Shown here: piece by piece, positions 8,259-19,450 of the stretch | How positions within the stretch are numbered: the first letter of the stretch is position 1 | Layout: the number at the start of each line of letters is the position of its first letter | Assembly: GCF_000741295.1 (NCBI RefSeq) | Contig: NZ_JGZG01000002.1 | Coordinates: 1 to 64,000, forward strand | Reading direction: 5' to 3' | DNA: 64,000 nucleotides | Source: Bifidobacterium pseudolongum subsp. globosum | GTDB taxonomy: Bacteria; Actinomycetota; Actinomycetes; Actinomycetales; Bifidobacteriaceae | Notes under the pieces: model-generated | Seen by the model: only the letters and a program-made list of their open reading frames with translations | What the model was told of the DNA's origin: nothing | Database searches by the model: none | Made by a program: the position numbers and the translations under genes

Positions 8259-10496
8259 ATGGCACAGATTTTTGACGCACCTTCAAAGGCGATTCTGCGC
8301 AGCCAGATCGCCGAACATATCGCAGAGACGGACAAGAGCGACAAACGCGAGACGCTCAACGGTGAACAGCCGCTGCCGCCCGACCGCTTCTTCGACCGTG
8401 AGCTGAGCTGGCTCAAGTTCAACAAGCGCGTGCTCGAACTGGCGCAGGACGAAGACATCCCGATCATCGAGCGCGCCACGTTCGCCGCGATCTTCGCGAG
8501 CAACCTCGACGAGTTCTTCATGGTCCGCGTGGCCGGTCTCAAGCGCCGCATCGACACCGGCATCGCCGTCACGAGCCCGTCGGGCCTGAGCCCGCGCCAG
8601 CAGATGCGCGCGATCAGCGAGCAGGCCCACCGCCTGCAGGACGAGCACGCGCACTACGTGGTGGACCACATCCTGCCCGATCTGGCGAAGGAGAACATCA
8701 AGCTGCTGGGCTGGGACAAGCTGACGATCGCCGAGCAGGAGCGCCTCTCGAAGTACTTCCGCCAGCAGGTGTTCCCCGTGCTCACCCCGCTCGCCGTGGA
8801 CCCCGCGCACCCCTTCCCGTACATCTCGGGCAACTCGATCAACCTGGCCGTGCTCGTGGAGAACCCGGCTTCGGGCAAATCGCACTTCGCGCGCGTGAAG
8901 ATCCCCGACAACATCAACCGACTCGTGCCGGTTGACGACATGACCGAAGACGAGGCCGACGAGGTGCGCTACGGCTTCATCACGATGGAGAACCTGATCA
9001 TCGCGCATCTGGAATCACTGTTCCCGGGCATGATCATCAAGGAGGCGCGCTCGTTCCGCGTGACGCGCAACGAGGACATCGAGGTCGAGGAGGACGACGC
9101 CGAGAACCTGCTCAACGCGATTGAAAAGGAGCTGCTGCGCCGCCGCTTCGGGCCGCCGATCCGCCTGGAGATTTCCGACGAGACCTCGCCGTTCCTCTCG
9201 CAGCTGCTCGCCGACCAGATGGGCGTGACGCCGGAGGAGGTCTACCGCCTGCCCGCCCCGCTCGACGCGACGGTGCTGTTCGAGCTCGGCGGCATCGACC
9301 GGCCGGACCTCAAGTTCCGCCCGTTCGTGCCGACGACGAACCGCCAGATCGCACAGGTCGAGTCGAGCCGTGCGCAGGACATCTTCGCGGCGATCCGCGA
9401 GCGCGACATCCTGCTGCACCACCCGTACGACTCGTTCTCCACTTCGGTGCAGGCGTTCCTCGCGCAGGCAGCGGCCGACCCGAAGGTGCTCGCGATCAAG
9501 CAGACGCTCTACCGCACGTCGAGCAACTCGCCGATCATCGACGCGCTCATCGACGCCGCGCACGCCGGCAAGCAGGTGCTCGCGCTCGTCGAGCTCAAGG
9601 CGCGCTTCGACGAAGACGCGAACATCGCATGGGCGCGCAAGCTCGAGCGCGCGGGCGTGCACGTCGTCTACGGCATCGTCGGACTGAAGACGCACTGCAA
9701 GCTCTCGCTCGTGGTGCGCCAGGAGGCGGACGGCCTCAAGCGCTACTGCCATGTGGGCACTGGCAACTACAACCCGAAGACCGCGCGCCAGTACACCGAC
9801 CTTGGCCTGCTCACGTGCGACCCTGTGGTGGGCCAGGACATGACGCGCCTGTTCAATCAGCTGAGCGGCTACGCGCCGAAGTCGAGTTTCCACCGTCTGC
9901 TCGTCGCGCCACGCACGGTCCGCTCCGGGCTGATCCAGCGCATCCGCCGCGAGGAGGACGCCGCGCGCGCCGGCAAAGAGGCGTGGATCAAGATCAAGGT
10001 GAACTCGATTGTCGACGAGAAGACAATTGACGCCCTGTACCGCGCGAGCCAGGCCGGCGTGAAGATCGACATCGTGGAGCGCGGCATCTGCTCGCTCAAA
10101 CCGGGCGTGCCGGGCCTGTCCGAGAACATCCGCGTGCGCTCGATCCTGGGCCGGTTCCTTGAGCACAGCCGCATCTACGCGTTCGCGAATTCCGACGGCC
10201 CGCAGATCGGCGAGGGCCCGATCGCCGGCCCGGAGGTGTGGATCGGCTCCGCCGACCTGATGCACCGCAACCTCGACCGCCGCGTGGAGGCGCTTGTGCG
10301 CATCACCGCGCCTGAGCAGATCGACGAACTGATCAAGTACATCGACCTGCAGATGGCCGACACCACGTCGTCGTGGCACATGGAGCCCGACGGCACGTAT
10401 GTGCGCCACTCGAAGGACGAGGAGGGCCGCCCACTCGTGGACAGCCAAGAGTACCTGATCCGCAAGCACCAGCGCAGGCCCAATCCGCACCGCTGA
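8259..10496 (+). CDS. ppk: Polyphosphate kinase (PPK1)
   Basis: Makes inorganic polyphosphate from ATP, reversibly. 745 aa, full length for PPK1. The phospho-accepting His is in [13 protein letters not shown] (His479), with the second conserved His in [20 protein letters not shown] (His498). The 19-residue spacing equals that of E. coli His435/His454. The N-terminal domain begins [19 protein letters not shown], the PPK1 signature. The start at 8259 (MAQIF) is preferred over an upstream extension because a TAAAGT box lies seven bases before it, suggesting leaderless transcription; no Shine-Dalgarno is present. The downstream mutT1-like gene appears to have its own promoter. Confidence 0.96.
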   Translation: MAQIFDAPSKAILRSQIAEHIAETDKSDKRETLNGEQPLPPDRFFDRELSWLKFNKRVLELAQDEDIPIIERATFAAIFASNLDEFFMVRVAGLKRRIDTGIAVTSPSGLSPRQQMRAISEQAHRLQDEHAHYVVDHILPDLAKENIKLLGWDKLTIAEQERLSKYFRQQVFPVLTPLAVDPAHPFPYISGNSINLAVLVENPASGKSHFARVKIPDNINRLVPVDDMTEDEADEVRYGFITMENLIIAHLESLFPGMIIKEARSFRVTRNEDIEVEEDDAENLLNAIEKELLRRRFGPPIRLEISDETSPFLSQLLADQMGVTPEEVYRLPAPLDATVLFELGGIDRPDLKFRPFVPTTNRQIAQVESSRAQDIFAAIRERDILLHHPYDSFSTSVQAFLAQAAADPKVLAIKQTLYRTSSNSPIIDALIDAAHAGKQVLALVELKARFDEDANIAWARKLERAGVHVVYGIVGLKTHCKLSLVVRQEADGLKRYCHVGTGNYNPKTARQYTDLGLLTCDPVVGQDMTRLFNQLSGYAPKSSFHRLLVAPRTVRSGLIQRIRREEDAARAGKEAWIKIKVNSIVDEKTIDALYRASQAGVKIDIVERGICSLKPGVPGLSENIRVRSILGRFLEHSRIYAFANSDGPQIGEGPIAGPEVWIGSADLMHRNLDRRVEALVRITAPEQIDELIKYIDLQMADTTSSWHMEPDGTYVRHSKDEEGRPLVDSQEYLIRKHQRRPNPHR

Positions 10497-10522
10497 CCCC
10501 AGCTGAATCCCGGCACCTCGCC

Positions 10523-10552
10523 GAGGCCGTCCGCACGCATGCGGGCGGCCTC
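10523..10552 (+). terminator. Hairpin after ppk
   Basis: GAGGCCG pairs with CGGCCTC around a partly paired middle. No T-run follows, so it is a weak terminator or an mRNA 3'-end stabiliser. Confidence 0.4.
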
Positions 10553-10590
10553 TCACGCATTCCCCGCACAACCTCCTACAATGGGGAACC

Positions 10591-11646
10591 ATGAGCAAAC
10601 GCAGAATCGTCGAAGCGGCAGGTGGCATCCTATATCGCACGCGCGAAGGCGCGCCGGATGGCGACATCGAAGTGTGCGTGGTGCACCGGCCCAAATACGA
10701 CGATTGGAGCTGGCCGAAAGGCAAACTGGAACTCAACGAGTCCCGCCGCCATGCGGCCGTGCGTGAAATCGGCGAGGAGACCGGCTGCCATGTGGCGCTC
10801 GGCCCGTTCCTGGGCGAGGTCGAATACCCGCTCGCCGACGAAGGCCGCAAAAAGCGCCACGCCAGCGCGCAGGCCAACCGCAACGGCAGCGCCGACATGC
10901 AGATCAAACATGTGGCCTATTGGATGGCCACGGTGATCAGCGACACGCGGGCGCGCCGCATGGCCACCGCGTTCGGCCCCGTGCACCGCGCCGACGCCGG
11001 CGAGATCAGCGACGTGCGCTGGCTCACAATCGCCGAGGCGCGCAAGCGGCTCACCCATTCCACCGACAAAGACGTGCTCGCGTGGTTCGTCGACCGCCTG
11101 CAGGAGGACGCGCACCACGCGCGCACGGTCCTGCTCGTGCGGCACGCCAAGGCGGAGCCGCGCAAACTGTGGAAAGGCACCGACCCCGCGCGCCCCATCA
11201 CACCGAAAGGCGCGGCGGCCGCCTATGCGCTCGACCGCGAACTCGCCTGCTACGCGCCCGAACGGCTCACCACATCCCCGTGGATTCGCTGCCAGCAAAC
11301 CATGCAGATGCTCGCATGGCAGACTGGATTACCCGTGGAGCTGATCCCCGAGCTGACCGAAGACGCGTTCGCCGCCGACCCAGCCGCCGCGTGGTCCGCG
11401 TTCCGCGCGCAGATCGGCGAGGCGCTCACCAGTGGCGCCACGACCGCGATCTGCATGCACCGCCCCGTCATCGGCGGCATCTTCGAGCAACTGCGCCCGC
11501 TGTGCTCGTGCAAATCCCTGACCAAACGACTCATCGCGAAGTCCCCGTACATGCCCACCGGCAATGCGCTCGCCCTGTTCGTCACCGGCAGCCCGGAGGA
11601 CCCGCACATCATCGATATTCAGAAAGTGGCACCGATTGTCTACTAA
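10591..11646 (+). CDS. mutT1: Nudix hydrolase fused to histidine phosphatase (MutT1-like)
   Basis: Two-domain enzyme of 351 aa, like mycobacterial MutT1, which hydrolyses 8-oxo-dGTP and diadenosine polyphosphates. The Nudix box [20 protein letters not shown] is at about residues 44-63. The C-terminal half has the histidine-phosphatase signature [14 protein letters not shown] near residue 185. In this family that domain can act on the diphosphate product. TACAAT at 10577-10582 ends eight bases before the ATG, so the transcript may be leaderless. The stop overlaps the likely TTG start of the next gene. Substrate is inferred from family. Confidence 0.85.
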   Translation: MSKRRIVEAAGGILYRTREGAPDGDIEVCVVHRPKYDDWSWPKGKLELNESRRHAAVREIGEETGCHVALGPFLGEVEYPLADEGRKKRHASAQANRNGSADMQIKHVAYWMATVISDTRARRMATAFGPVHRADAGEISDVRWLTIAEARKRLTHSTDKDVLAWFVDRLQEDAHHARTVLLVRHAKAEPRKLWKGTDPARPITPKGAAAAYALDRELACYAPERLTTSPWIRCQQTMQMLAWQTGLPVELIPELTEDAFAADPAAAWSAFRAQIGEALTSGATTAICMHRPVIGGIFEQLRPLCSCKSLTKRLIAKSPYMPTGNALALFVTGSPEDPHIIDIQKVAPIVY

Positions 11647-12391
11647 CGCCCCGCACTTCGGCAATGGCTCCGTGATCGCGAGCCGTGCCGCGTTCACCCA
11701 CACCGGCTCGCCCCGCCCTGCACGCCCAGGCCAGCTCGACCAAGGGCTCGCCGAGAACATCGCCGGCGGCGTCGACCCCGAGCAGCTGAGCGAAGTGAGT
11801 CACGCGACCGCCTGGGCCCTCCTCAGCCATGTGCACAAGACCGACGACCCGGCCGTCGTGGCGCGCACACTGACCCTCGTGGACCATGAGGGTGTGGACG
11901 TGATCGCGGAACTGTGGAGCCACGCGGAACCCGACTCACTGCCGGGCGTGCTATGGCGCCTGTATCTGCTGCGCACATGGATGCGCCGCCAGCGTGATGC
12001 GATCGCGCGCCTGTGGCGTCTCGGCGAGCCGATCGCCACGTCGGCGTCCGCGATCGCCGGAGTGGACGCGGCGCCGACGGAAGAGGACATTGCGCGCACG
12101 GCGGATTCCATCCTCGCCGGCGCGTTCCGCGGCGATTTCGCCGTCGCGCTCGAGCGCGCCTCGACGTTCGTGGATGTGGTCGTACTCGGACTGCGCGTCG
12201 AGGCGAAACGCATGACCGCGCGCGCCTTGGCGATGGCCGACACCGACTCCCCCGTTGTCGGCACGACCGATGAGATCCACACCCTGCGCGCACAAGCGGC
12301 GCGCCTGCTGCACACCGCGGCGAACCTGCAGACCACCGCGCGGGACCTGCGGGCCGGCGCGCACCTGTGGCGCCGCGGCCAGCTCGAATAG
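11636..12391 (+). CDS. Unknown actinobacterial protein
   Basis: I do not recognise this family. 251 aa, Ala/Arg-rich, mostly helical in appearance, with no signal peptide, membrane helix or Cys cluster. The start is taken as TTG at 11636, overlapping the mutT1 stop by 11 bases, because AGAAAGTGG (one mismatch from the full anti-16S complement) lies six bases upstream. A GTG at 11672 is the alternative, without a ribosome site. The overlap implies co-translation with the MutT1-like enzyme. The C-terminal part ([15 protein letters not shown], then [17 protein letters not shown]) looks like a helical bundle. Codon use matches the neighbours. Confidence 0.7.
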   Translation: MSTNAPHFGNGSVIASRAAFTHTGSPRPARPGQLDQGLAENIAGGVDPEQLSEVSHATAWALLSHVHKTDDPAVVARTLTLVDHEGVDVIAELWSHAEPDSLPGVLWRLYLLRTWMRRQRDAIARLWRLGEPIATSASAIAGVDAAPTEEDIARTADSILAGAFRGDFAVALERASTFVDVVVLGLRVEAKRMTARALAMADTDSPVVGTTDEIHTLRAQAARLLHTAANLQTTARDLRAGAHLWRRGQLE

Positions 12392-12437
12392 CGGCGCGCG
12401 CTACACCGACATGGTGGTCACACCCGCGCAAATCATG

Positions 12438-12501
12438 TACAATATAAGACGCGTCGGGCCGTGCATAGCCCCGGGCTCCATTTTTTGCCGCTGCGAGCGG
12501 C
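12438..12501. other. Structured intergenic segment, possible RNA
   Basis: Between two convergent genes: TACAAT at 12438-12443, then GGGC/GCCC and AGCCC/GGGCT self-complementary stretches, a six-T run (12481-12486) and the hairpin GCCGCT / AGCGGC (12487-12501) followed by CTTT. It could be overlapping terminators for the convergent genes or a short independent RNA. Sequence alone does not decide. Confidence 0.3.
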
Positions 12502-12558
12502 CTTTGCGCCGACATGGCGCTTTCGCGGTCCGACGTTCTCTTTTCCCTCAGCCGCGCG

Positions 12559-13497
12559 TCAGTGTGCAGGCACGGGCACGTTCGGCAGTTCCTCATCGAT
12601 GAACTTCATGTACGGCTTGGCCACCACCTCATTGCGGTGCGCGCTGTACCATGCGTATGACTCGCGCAGCCCCTCGGCGAGCGGAGTCGTCTCCGGCATG
12701 AGTTCGCGTTGCGCGCGCACATCGAGCTCATACTGGTAATCGCGGAAGGGGAAGAAACTGCACTGGGGCACGTTGTGCACTTCCACGCATTCGAGCGGCT
12801 TGCCCGCGGCGCGGTAGCACAGCTCGACCCATTCGCGCACACTGACCGATTCCGGATTGCCCACATTGAACACATGCTGCTGCGGCCGCTGCCCGATGAT
12901 CACGTTGATGAACCGGCACAGGTCGCGCACATGGAAGAACTGCAGGCGCATCTCGCCGTCGCCCGGAAGATGGAACGTGCGCGAGGCGTCGGCGCAGTCG
13001 AAGACGAAGGCCTCGCGGTACACGTTGTTCATCGGTCCGTACAAGTACGGCGGCCGGATGATGTACGCGTTCGGAATCTGTTGGAGCACGGCGCGTTCGG
13101 CGGCGATCTTGCCTTCGCTGTACGGGCCCCACACCTCATGTTTCGTATTGAGCCCAAGCCGGCCGTTCTCGACGAATGGCTGCAGGTTAGTGGTTGGGTA
13201 CACCGCGCTGGAACTGATCATCACATAGGTCTTGAAAGTGGCTGATTTCAAGGCGCGCGCCAAATCGTCCACATCCTGCGCGTTGTAGGCGGTTACGTCG
13301 ATCACCGCGTCGAAATGCTGGCCGTCCAGCACATTCCCCAGTGCGTGCCGGTCGGCTTCGATGACCGTGACGCCCTCCAGCCGCTCCTTGGTATTGCGGT
13401 TGAGGACCACAACGTCCGCGCCAAGACCCGCGAAATACCGCGCGATGTACTTGCTCACGAAGACGGTTCCCCCTGTCACCAGAATCCTACGTGCCAC
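12559..13497 (-). CDS. NAD-dependent epimerase/dehydratase family protein
   Basis: Extended short-chain dehydrogenase of 312 aa, probably acting on a nucleotide sugar. N-terminal Rossmann strand RILVTGGTVFVSKYIA carries Val and Ser where most members have the second and third Gly of GxxGxxG; this variant occurs in a recognised subfamily. The active-site pair is YSEGK (YxxxK), with SSSAVYP supplying the Ser. The substrate is unknown. The gene stands alone: its upstream side carries a long inverted repeat (13618-13712) and its downstream neighbour is convergent. Confidence 0.8.
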   Translation of the reverse strand: MARRILVTGGTVFVSKYIARYFAGLGADVVVLNRNTKERLEGVTVIEADRHALGNVLDGQHFDAVIDVTAYNAQDVDDLARALKSATFKTYVMISSSAVYPTTNLQPFVENGRLGLNTKHEVWGPYSEGKIAAERAVLQQIPNAYIIRPPYLYGPMNNVYREAFVFDCADASRTFHLPGDGEMRLQFFHVRDLCRFINVIIGQRPQQHVFNVGNPESVSVREWVELCYRAAGKPLECVEVHNVPQCSFFPFRDYQYELDVRAQRELMPETTPLAEGLRESYAWYSAHRNEVVAKPYMKFIDEELPNVPVPAH

Positions 13498-13617
13498 TTC
13501 GCCTCCCCTTGTTCTCCTGTGGATTCAGACCACAGCAGAACGTACCAGATGGATGCGGGACATGGAGTCAGGGCGCCCACGATGTGGGATTGAGCAGGCC
13601 CCCATGTCATGTGATCA

Positions 13618-13712
13618 GATTCGCCGTTTTCGTCGCCGTTTTCGCCGTTATGGTCATTAATCGAGATAAAAAGTGACGAAAACGGCGAAAACGGCGACGA
13701 AAACGGCGAATC
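13618..13712. repeat. Perfect 32-bp inverted repeat, family C copy
   Basis: Left arm 13618-13649 and right arm 13681-13712 are exact reverse complements over 32 bases. Each arm is built of TTTTCGCCG-type units (GATTCGCCGTTTTCGTCGCC and on). The 31-base loop includes GTCATT...AGTGAC, which extends the pairing. It lies between a divergent epimerase promoter side and a GlsB-type gene end. Related copies: 15537-15630, and half-copies at 8208 and 32582. Confidence 0.85.
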
Positions 13713-13809
13713 CAGAGAGGTAACGACACCTATCGCCACGACAGCAGGCGGCAAGACGGCAATCTTCAACCATCTCCAAACCACAATCATCCTGCATCGC
13801 ATAACAAAG

Positions 13810-13838
13810 AGGCCCTGCATGTAGAGCATGCAGGGCCT
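13810..13838 (-). terminator. Terminator of the first GlsB-type gene
   Basis: Perfect 12-bp stem AGGCCCTGCATG / CATGCAGGGCCT with a 5-base loop. Read on the minus strand it is followed by CTTTGTT. It begins 20 bases after the stop at 13859. The stem is symmetric but no gene on the plus strand needs it. Confidence 0.75.
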
Positions 13839-13858
13839 GAAACGCCTATGCGTGACGA

Positions 13859-14113
13859 TCACTTCTTGGCGGTGACTCTCATCACGAAGAACGAGACAAC
13901 AGCGACCACGATGACCGCGCCGATGAGCGATGGGAAGATGGCCATGCCGCCGAGTTGCGGGCCCCAGCTGCCGAAGAGCGCCTGGCCCAGCGCCGAACCA
14001 GCAAGGCCTGCGATGATGTTGGCGATCCAACCCATCGATCCGCTGCGGTTCGTGATGGCTCCAGCGATGGCTCCAATGATTGCTCCAACGATAAGCGTCC
14101 AAATCCAATACAT
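13859..14113 (-). CDS. GlsB/YeaQ/YmgE-type stress membrane protein
   Basis: Small integral membrane protein, 84 aa, of the transglycosylase-associated family, usually linked to envelope stress. Three hydrophobic segments: YWIWTLIVGAIIGAIAGAI, WIANIIAGLAGSALGQALFG and FPSLIGAVIVVAVVSFFVM, with Gly-rich turns. AAGGA lies six bases before the ATG. A close paralogue of the same size lies 285 bp upstream in the same orientation. Each has its own hairpin terminator, so they are probably separate transcripts from a duplication. No biochemical function is established for the family. Confidence 0.88.
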   Translation of the reverse strand: MYWIWTLIVGAIIGAIAGAITNRSGSMGWIANIIAGLAGSALGQALFGSWGPQLGGMAIFPSLIGAVIVVAVVSFFVMRVTAKK

Positions 14114-14340
14114 GATGTTTCCTTACGTCTTGGTTTTCAAAGTTCGGGAAGAAACCTTGAACTATCCTTCACTGTACGGGACCGCGCCATGATTTCCTTG
14201 AAATCACGAGGTTTTACGCTACTACGGCAAAATCAGGCAACGCACAGGCCGGCCAGCTATACTTCCGCATGTGCGCCGGCCGCGTAAGTGGCCCGGCCCG
14301 TCATTCACCCGTGCGCCCCTCGCATTCGGACAAAAACGCA

Positions 14341-14374
14341 ACGCCGGTGCAAGGCGTATGCCCCACACCGGCGT
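14341..14374 (-). terminator. Terminator of the second GlsB-type gene
   Basis: Stem ACGCCGGTG / CACCGGCGT with a 16-base loop, followed on the minus strand by TGCGTTTTTGT. It starts 24 bases after the stop at 14399. Confidence 0.7.
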
Positions 14375-14398
14375 ATGACGGTAACCAACCCCGTGACG

Positions 14399-14647
14399 TC
14401 ACTTGCTTGAACGCATGAGGAAGAACGAAACGACGGCAACGACAATGATCGCGCCGATGAGCGACGGGATGATTGCCATGCCTGCGAGCTGCGGACCCCA
14501 ATGTCCCAGCAGGGCCTCACCGATCGCCGAGCCAACCAAGCCGGCGATGATGTTGCTAATCCAGCCCATCGCTCCACTACGACGGGTGATGGCACCAGCG
14601 ATTGCACCAATAATGGCTCCTACAATCAATACCCATATCCAATGCAT
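14399..14647 (-). CDS. GlsB/YeaQ/YmgE-type stress membrane protein, paralogue
   Basis: 82 aa, nearly the same sequence as the neighbour at 13859-14113 (HWIWVLIVGAIIGAIAGAI, then WISNIIAGLVGSAIGEALLG). It differs mainly in the loops and in a shorter tail ending MRSSK. Shine-Dalgarno AAAGGAG lies seven bases before the ATG. The upstream 90 bp (14650-14740) are AT-rich, with TATACT- and TATATT-like boxes, unlike the GC-rich surroundings, which suggests a strong or stress promoter. Same likely role in envelope stress. Confidence 0.88.
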   Translation of the reverse strand: MHWIWVLIVGAIIGAIAGAITRRSGAMGWISNIIAGLVGSAIGEALLGHWGPQLAGMAIIPSLIGAIIVVAVVSFFLMRSSK

Positions 14648-14872
14648 AATAGTACTCCTTTCCTAACGCGAAGAATGTGAATAAGTATAAATATACCAAG
14701 CCGATAATGGTGAGTATTGCTTTTTAGCTGATGGCAAGCACCGATATCTCATAGCTGAAAAGGCATGCGCGTTGACACGATTGTGCTACCCGCATGAACA
14801 TCGGCGCATCGCCCGGTGTGCGTCCATCGCTGAATCAGACGCGCGCGCCATGCGCAGGCTATGCTAGGAGGT

Positions 14873-15514
14873 ATGGAACTCCAAGTACTCAATCATCCGC
14901 TGGTCGAGCACAAGCTCACCGTGCTGCGAGACAAGAACACCCCTTCATCCACCTTCCGCGAACTCGTCTCCGAGCTCGTCATGCTCGAAGCCTACGAAGC
15001 CACCCGCAACCTTGAGGTCGTGGACAAGCCGATCGAGACGCCTGTGGCGCCGATGGTGGGCAAGACGATCGCCAAGCCGCGCCCGATCATCGTGCCGGTG
15101 CTGCGTGCCGGCTTGGGTATGCTCGACGGCATGACGCGCATGATGCCGAGCGCCGAGGTCGGATTCCTGGGCATGAAGCGCGACGAAGAGCATCCCACCC
15201 AGCAGATCACCTACGCGAACCGCTTGCCGGACGACCTTTCGGGCCGCCAATGCTTCCTGATCGACCCGATGCTCGCCACCGGCGGCACGCTCGTGGCCGC
15301 CACCCACTATCTGGCGGAAAAGGGCGCCAAAGACGTGACCGCCATCTGCATCATCGCCGCACCGGAGGGCATCAAGTTCGTCGAAGAAAACATCGACCCG
15401 AGCATCTCGTTCCGCGTTGTCGTCTGCGGTGTGGATGAAGGCCTCAACAGCAAGAGCTACATCGTGCCCGGTCTGGGCGACGCCGGCGACCGCCTGTACG
15501 GCGTCATCGACTGA
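14873..15514 (+). CDS. upp: Uracil phosphoribosyltransferase
   Basis: Salvages uracil to UMP with PRPP. 213 aa, matching the family. The PRPP-binding loop is [14 protein letters not shown], and GMKRDEEH and [12 protein letters not shown] are the uracil-site elements. [10 protein letters not shown] is the family N-terminus, so the start at 14873 is preferred over the ATG at 14861. AGGAGGT directly abuts the ATG, too close for normal use, and TATGCT (14860-14865) ends seven bases before it, so this mRNA may be leaderless. Stands alone between divergent and convergent genes. Confidence 0.96.
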   Translation: MELQVLNHPLVEHKLTVLRDKNTPSSTFRELVSELVMLEAYEATRNLEVVDKPIETPVAPMVGKTIAKPRPIIVPVLRAGLGMLDGMTRMMPSAEVGFLGMKRDEEHPTQQITYANRLPDDLSGRQCFLIDPMLATGGTLVAATHYLAEKGAKDVTAICIIAAPEGIKFVEENIDPSISFRVVVCGVDEGLNSKSYIVPGLGDAGDRLYGVID

Positions 15515-15536
15515 CACAACCTACGCACAGACGGGC

Positions 15537-15630
15537 TTTTCGCTGTTTGTGCCACTGTTTTCGCCGTTTTCGTCATAAATCCAACCAAAAAATGACGAAA
15601 ACAGCGAAACCAGCGACATAAACAGCGAAA
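15537..15630. repeat. Imperfect 39-bp inverted repeat, family C copy
   Basis: Arms 15537-15576 and 15592-15630 pair with a few mismatches and contain TTTTCGCCGTTTTCGTCA and its inverse TGACGAAAACAGCGAAA. The short loop is A-rich. It lies between the upp stop and the convergent glycerophosphodiesterase gene and may act as a transcription end for both, though no clean T-run flanks it. Confidence 0.75.
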
Positions 15631-15644
15631 CCCCCAATGCAAGA

Positions 15645-15675
15645 GCGGGCCGCGGTATTCACCACCGCGGCCCGC
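15645..15675 (-). terminator. Terminator of the glycerophosphodiesterase gene
   Basis: Perfect 12-bp stem GCGGGCCGCGGT / ACCGCGGCCCGC with a 7-base loop. On the minus strand it is followed by TCTTGCATT. It lies 22 bases past the stop at 15697. Confidence 0.65.
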
Positions 15676-15696
15676 CCGTATTATGCGCGTATCAGC

Positions 15697-16764
15697 TCAT
15701 AGCTGCATGTTCGGCGCGGGCAGTTCGCCCGGCACGAACGCTTCGAAGATGTAGCGGTCGAAGTACGGCATGCTCTGGCTCAGTTCGGCCGAGCTGCGCA
15801 CGGTCCACGCCACGGCGAGCGCTCCCATCTTGCGCGCGAAAGCGAGCAGCTTGCTGCTGCCGTTGCGGTAGTCGTACGCCACAAAATCAGGGCGCGACAT
15901 CCAGTTGAACGCGAGCTTGCCGGCGGCCCATGTTACGGCGTCGGCGCCGCCGAAGCGCACATCTTCGGCGAGCTGACCGCGGCACACATCCGGATGGTTG
16001 GACTTGTACCAGTTCATGGCGGCGGGGCTGAACGACTCCACCACATACAGGCCGCGGTACGCCTCGAGCAGATCCGCCGCGCGCGTCATGAATTCCTCGT
16101 CGCGGGCGTCCCACGAACGCGGGTTTTCGAATTTGAATTCGACGATGATCGGCACGCGGCCGTCCACCACGCGCAGCACGTCGCTGAGCAGCGGCACATG
16201 CTGGTAGTAGCCCTTCGGCGCGGTGGCCGGTGTGGCGACGGCGGACGGGTCGTCGGCGCTCGCCCCCGGCAGCAGCGGCGACTCATAGGCGCCCGGCGCT
16301 GCCGTGGGGAACAGCGGGATGCGCACGAGCTCGTCGTATGTCAGGTCGGCCACGCGGCGCGGGTCTCCCGCAACGCGCAGCAGGTCGGGGTCGTGCAGCA
16401 CCACGATCTGGTTGTCGAGCGTCATCTGCACGTCGAGTTCGATGCCGTAGCCGGCGGTCGCGGCCGCGGCGAATGCGGCGAGCGAATTCTCAGGCGCGAT
16501 CGGGCCCGGCTCATTCGGTGTGCCGTAACCCGCCTGCATCGCCATGCGGCGTGCGAGTGCGATGTATTCGCCGCTCTCCCCCGCGTACTGCTGGCTCAGG
16601 CCGGAGCCCGCGTCGTGCAAGCCGCGGTGCGCGTAGGGGATCTGCGGCAGCGTGGGCACATAGTTCTTGCGCTTGTTGCCGAACGTGCGCGGCGCCATCG
16701 CCCACAATCCGGCACCTGCGGCGAGCGCTCCGCCAATCAGGATTTTCTGTACGGTCTTGGCCAT
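15697..16764 (-). CDS. Glycerophosphodiester phosphodiesterase
   Basis: Hydrolyses glycerophosphodiesters such as deacylated phospholipids or teichoic acid units to glycerol-3-phosphate and an alcohol. 355 aa. An N-terminal hydrophobic stretch (ILIGGALAAGAGLWAM) suggests a membrane anchor or signal segment. GDPD core: AHRGLHDAG, PENSLAAFAAA, GIELDVQMT and VLHDPDLLR supply the His pair and metal-binding acids, and VEFKFENPR is the second acidic strand. An insertion of about 40 residues, Ala/Pro-rich, sits between the last acid and the C-terminal half. AAGGAGG lies four bases before the ATG. Confidence 0.9.
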   Translation of the reverse strand: MAKTVQKILIGGALAAGAGLWAMAPRTFGNKRKNYVPTLPQIPYAHRGLHDAGSGLSQQYAGESGEYIALARRMAMQAGYGTPNEPGPIAPENSLAAFAAAATAGYGIELDVQMTLDNQIVVLHDPDLLRVAGDPRRVADLTYDELVRIPLFPTAAPGAYESPLLPGASADDPSAVATPATAPKGYYQHVPLLSDVLRVVDGRVPIIVEFKFENPRSWDARDEEFMTRAADLLEAYRGLYVVESFSPAAMNWYKSNHPDVCRGQLAEDVRFGGADAVTWAAGKLAFNWMSRPDFVAYDYRNGSSKLLAFARKMGALAVAWTVRSSAELSQSMPYFDRYIFEAFVPGELPAPNMQL

Positions 16765-16834
16765 GTTTCCTCCTTGGGAGTTCCACTACCCGAGCCTACT
16801 GCACGCCGGTGCCGTTGCTGTCAGCGAACGCGCG

Positions 16835-18868
<2,034 letters not shown>

Positions 18869-18881
18869 AGGCAAACCAAAA

Positions 18882-18912
18882 CGCCGCCCGGGGCATACCG
18901 GCTCGGGCGGCG
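18882..18912 (-). terminator. Hairpin between the phasin-like and UbiB-like genes
   Basis: Stem CGCCGCCCG / CGGGCGGCG, 13-base loop, followed on the minus strand by TTTTGGTTT. It ends about ten bases before the UbiB-like start. It can end the upstream transcript or act as an attenuator for the downstream gene. Confidence 0.65.
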
Positions 18913-18999
18913 CGTGTCATCGGGAGCTTGTGCACGTCATCGCACGCTCATCGGGATTGGCTACGGCGCGGGCCACGCAGGGCGCCGCGCCGGGGCGGC

Positions 19000-19371
19000 T
19001 CACTTCGCGGAGCCGGCGTTCGCAGGGTCGGACGGGGTGCTGTCAGCGTCATCGTCGGAATCGACGACGGACTTGACGGTCTGCTGCACCTGGTCCTTGA
19101 TGCCGGCGGCGGCGTCACGCACGGTCTGCGTGGCTTCCTGCGCCTGCTCCTTGAGGCTTGCCGACTTTTCGTTGGCCTTGTGCGCGAGCTCGCTGTTGAG
19201 CTTCTTGCCCTGCTCGACGGTCAGCTCGCCGCGGGCCACCAGATTGTTGACGATCTCCTGGCCCTTCTCCGCGGTGGCGGCGAGCGCGCCGACGCCCGCG
19301 AGGAAGATCTTGCGCAGGCCTTCGCCGAAGTCAGGCATGTTGGTGTTGTTGGAAGTGTTGTTGTCGGTCAT
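19000..19371 (-). CDS. Phasin-like (PhaF/PHA granule-type) helical protein
   Basis: 123 aa, short Asn/Thr-rich N-terminus, then a long amphipathic helical stretch (FGEGLRKIFLAGVGALAATA, then EKGQEIVNNLVARGELTVEQ) and an acidic tail. This matches the polyhydroxyalkanoate-synthesis-regulator phasin family, which in actinobacteria often lies next to UbiB-like kinases. No PHA synthase is visible, so a role in polymer storage is doubtful. GGGAGG lies four bases before the ATG. A hairpin terminator follows. Confidence 0.75.
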   Translation of the reverse strand: MTDNNTSNNTNMPDFGEGLRKIFLAGVGALAATAEKGQEIVNNLVARGELTVEQGKKLNSELAHKANEKSASLKEQAQEATQTVRDAAAGIKDQVQQTVKSVVDSDDDADSTPSDPANAGSAK

Positions 19372-19450
19372 GATACCTCCCGGGTTCAAACGACTGTCAT
19401 TGCCCACTCTACACGCTTGAGGCCGGCCTGCCGCGCGCCGCGGCGGCGTT

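Noticed and set aside
8283-9008. 241-codon minus-strand frame inside ppk
   Set aside because: Shadow of ppk; reversed codon bias and no start signal.
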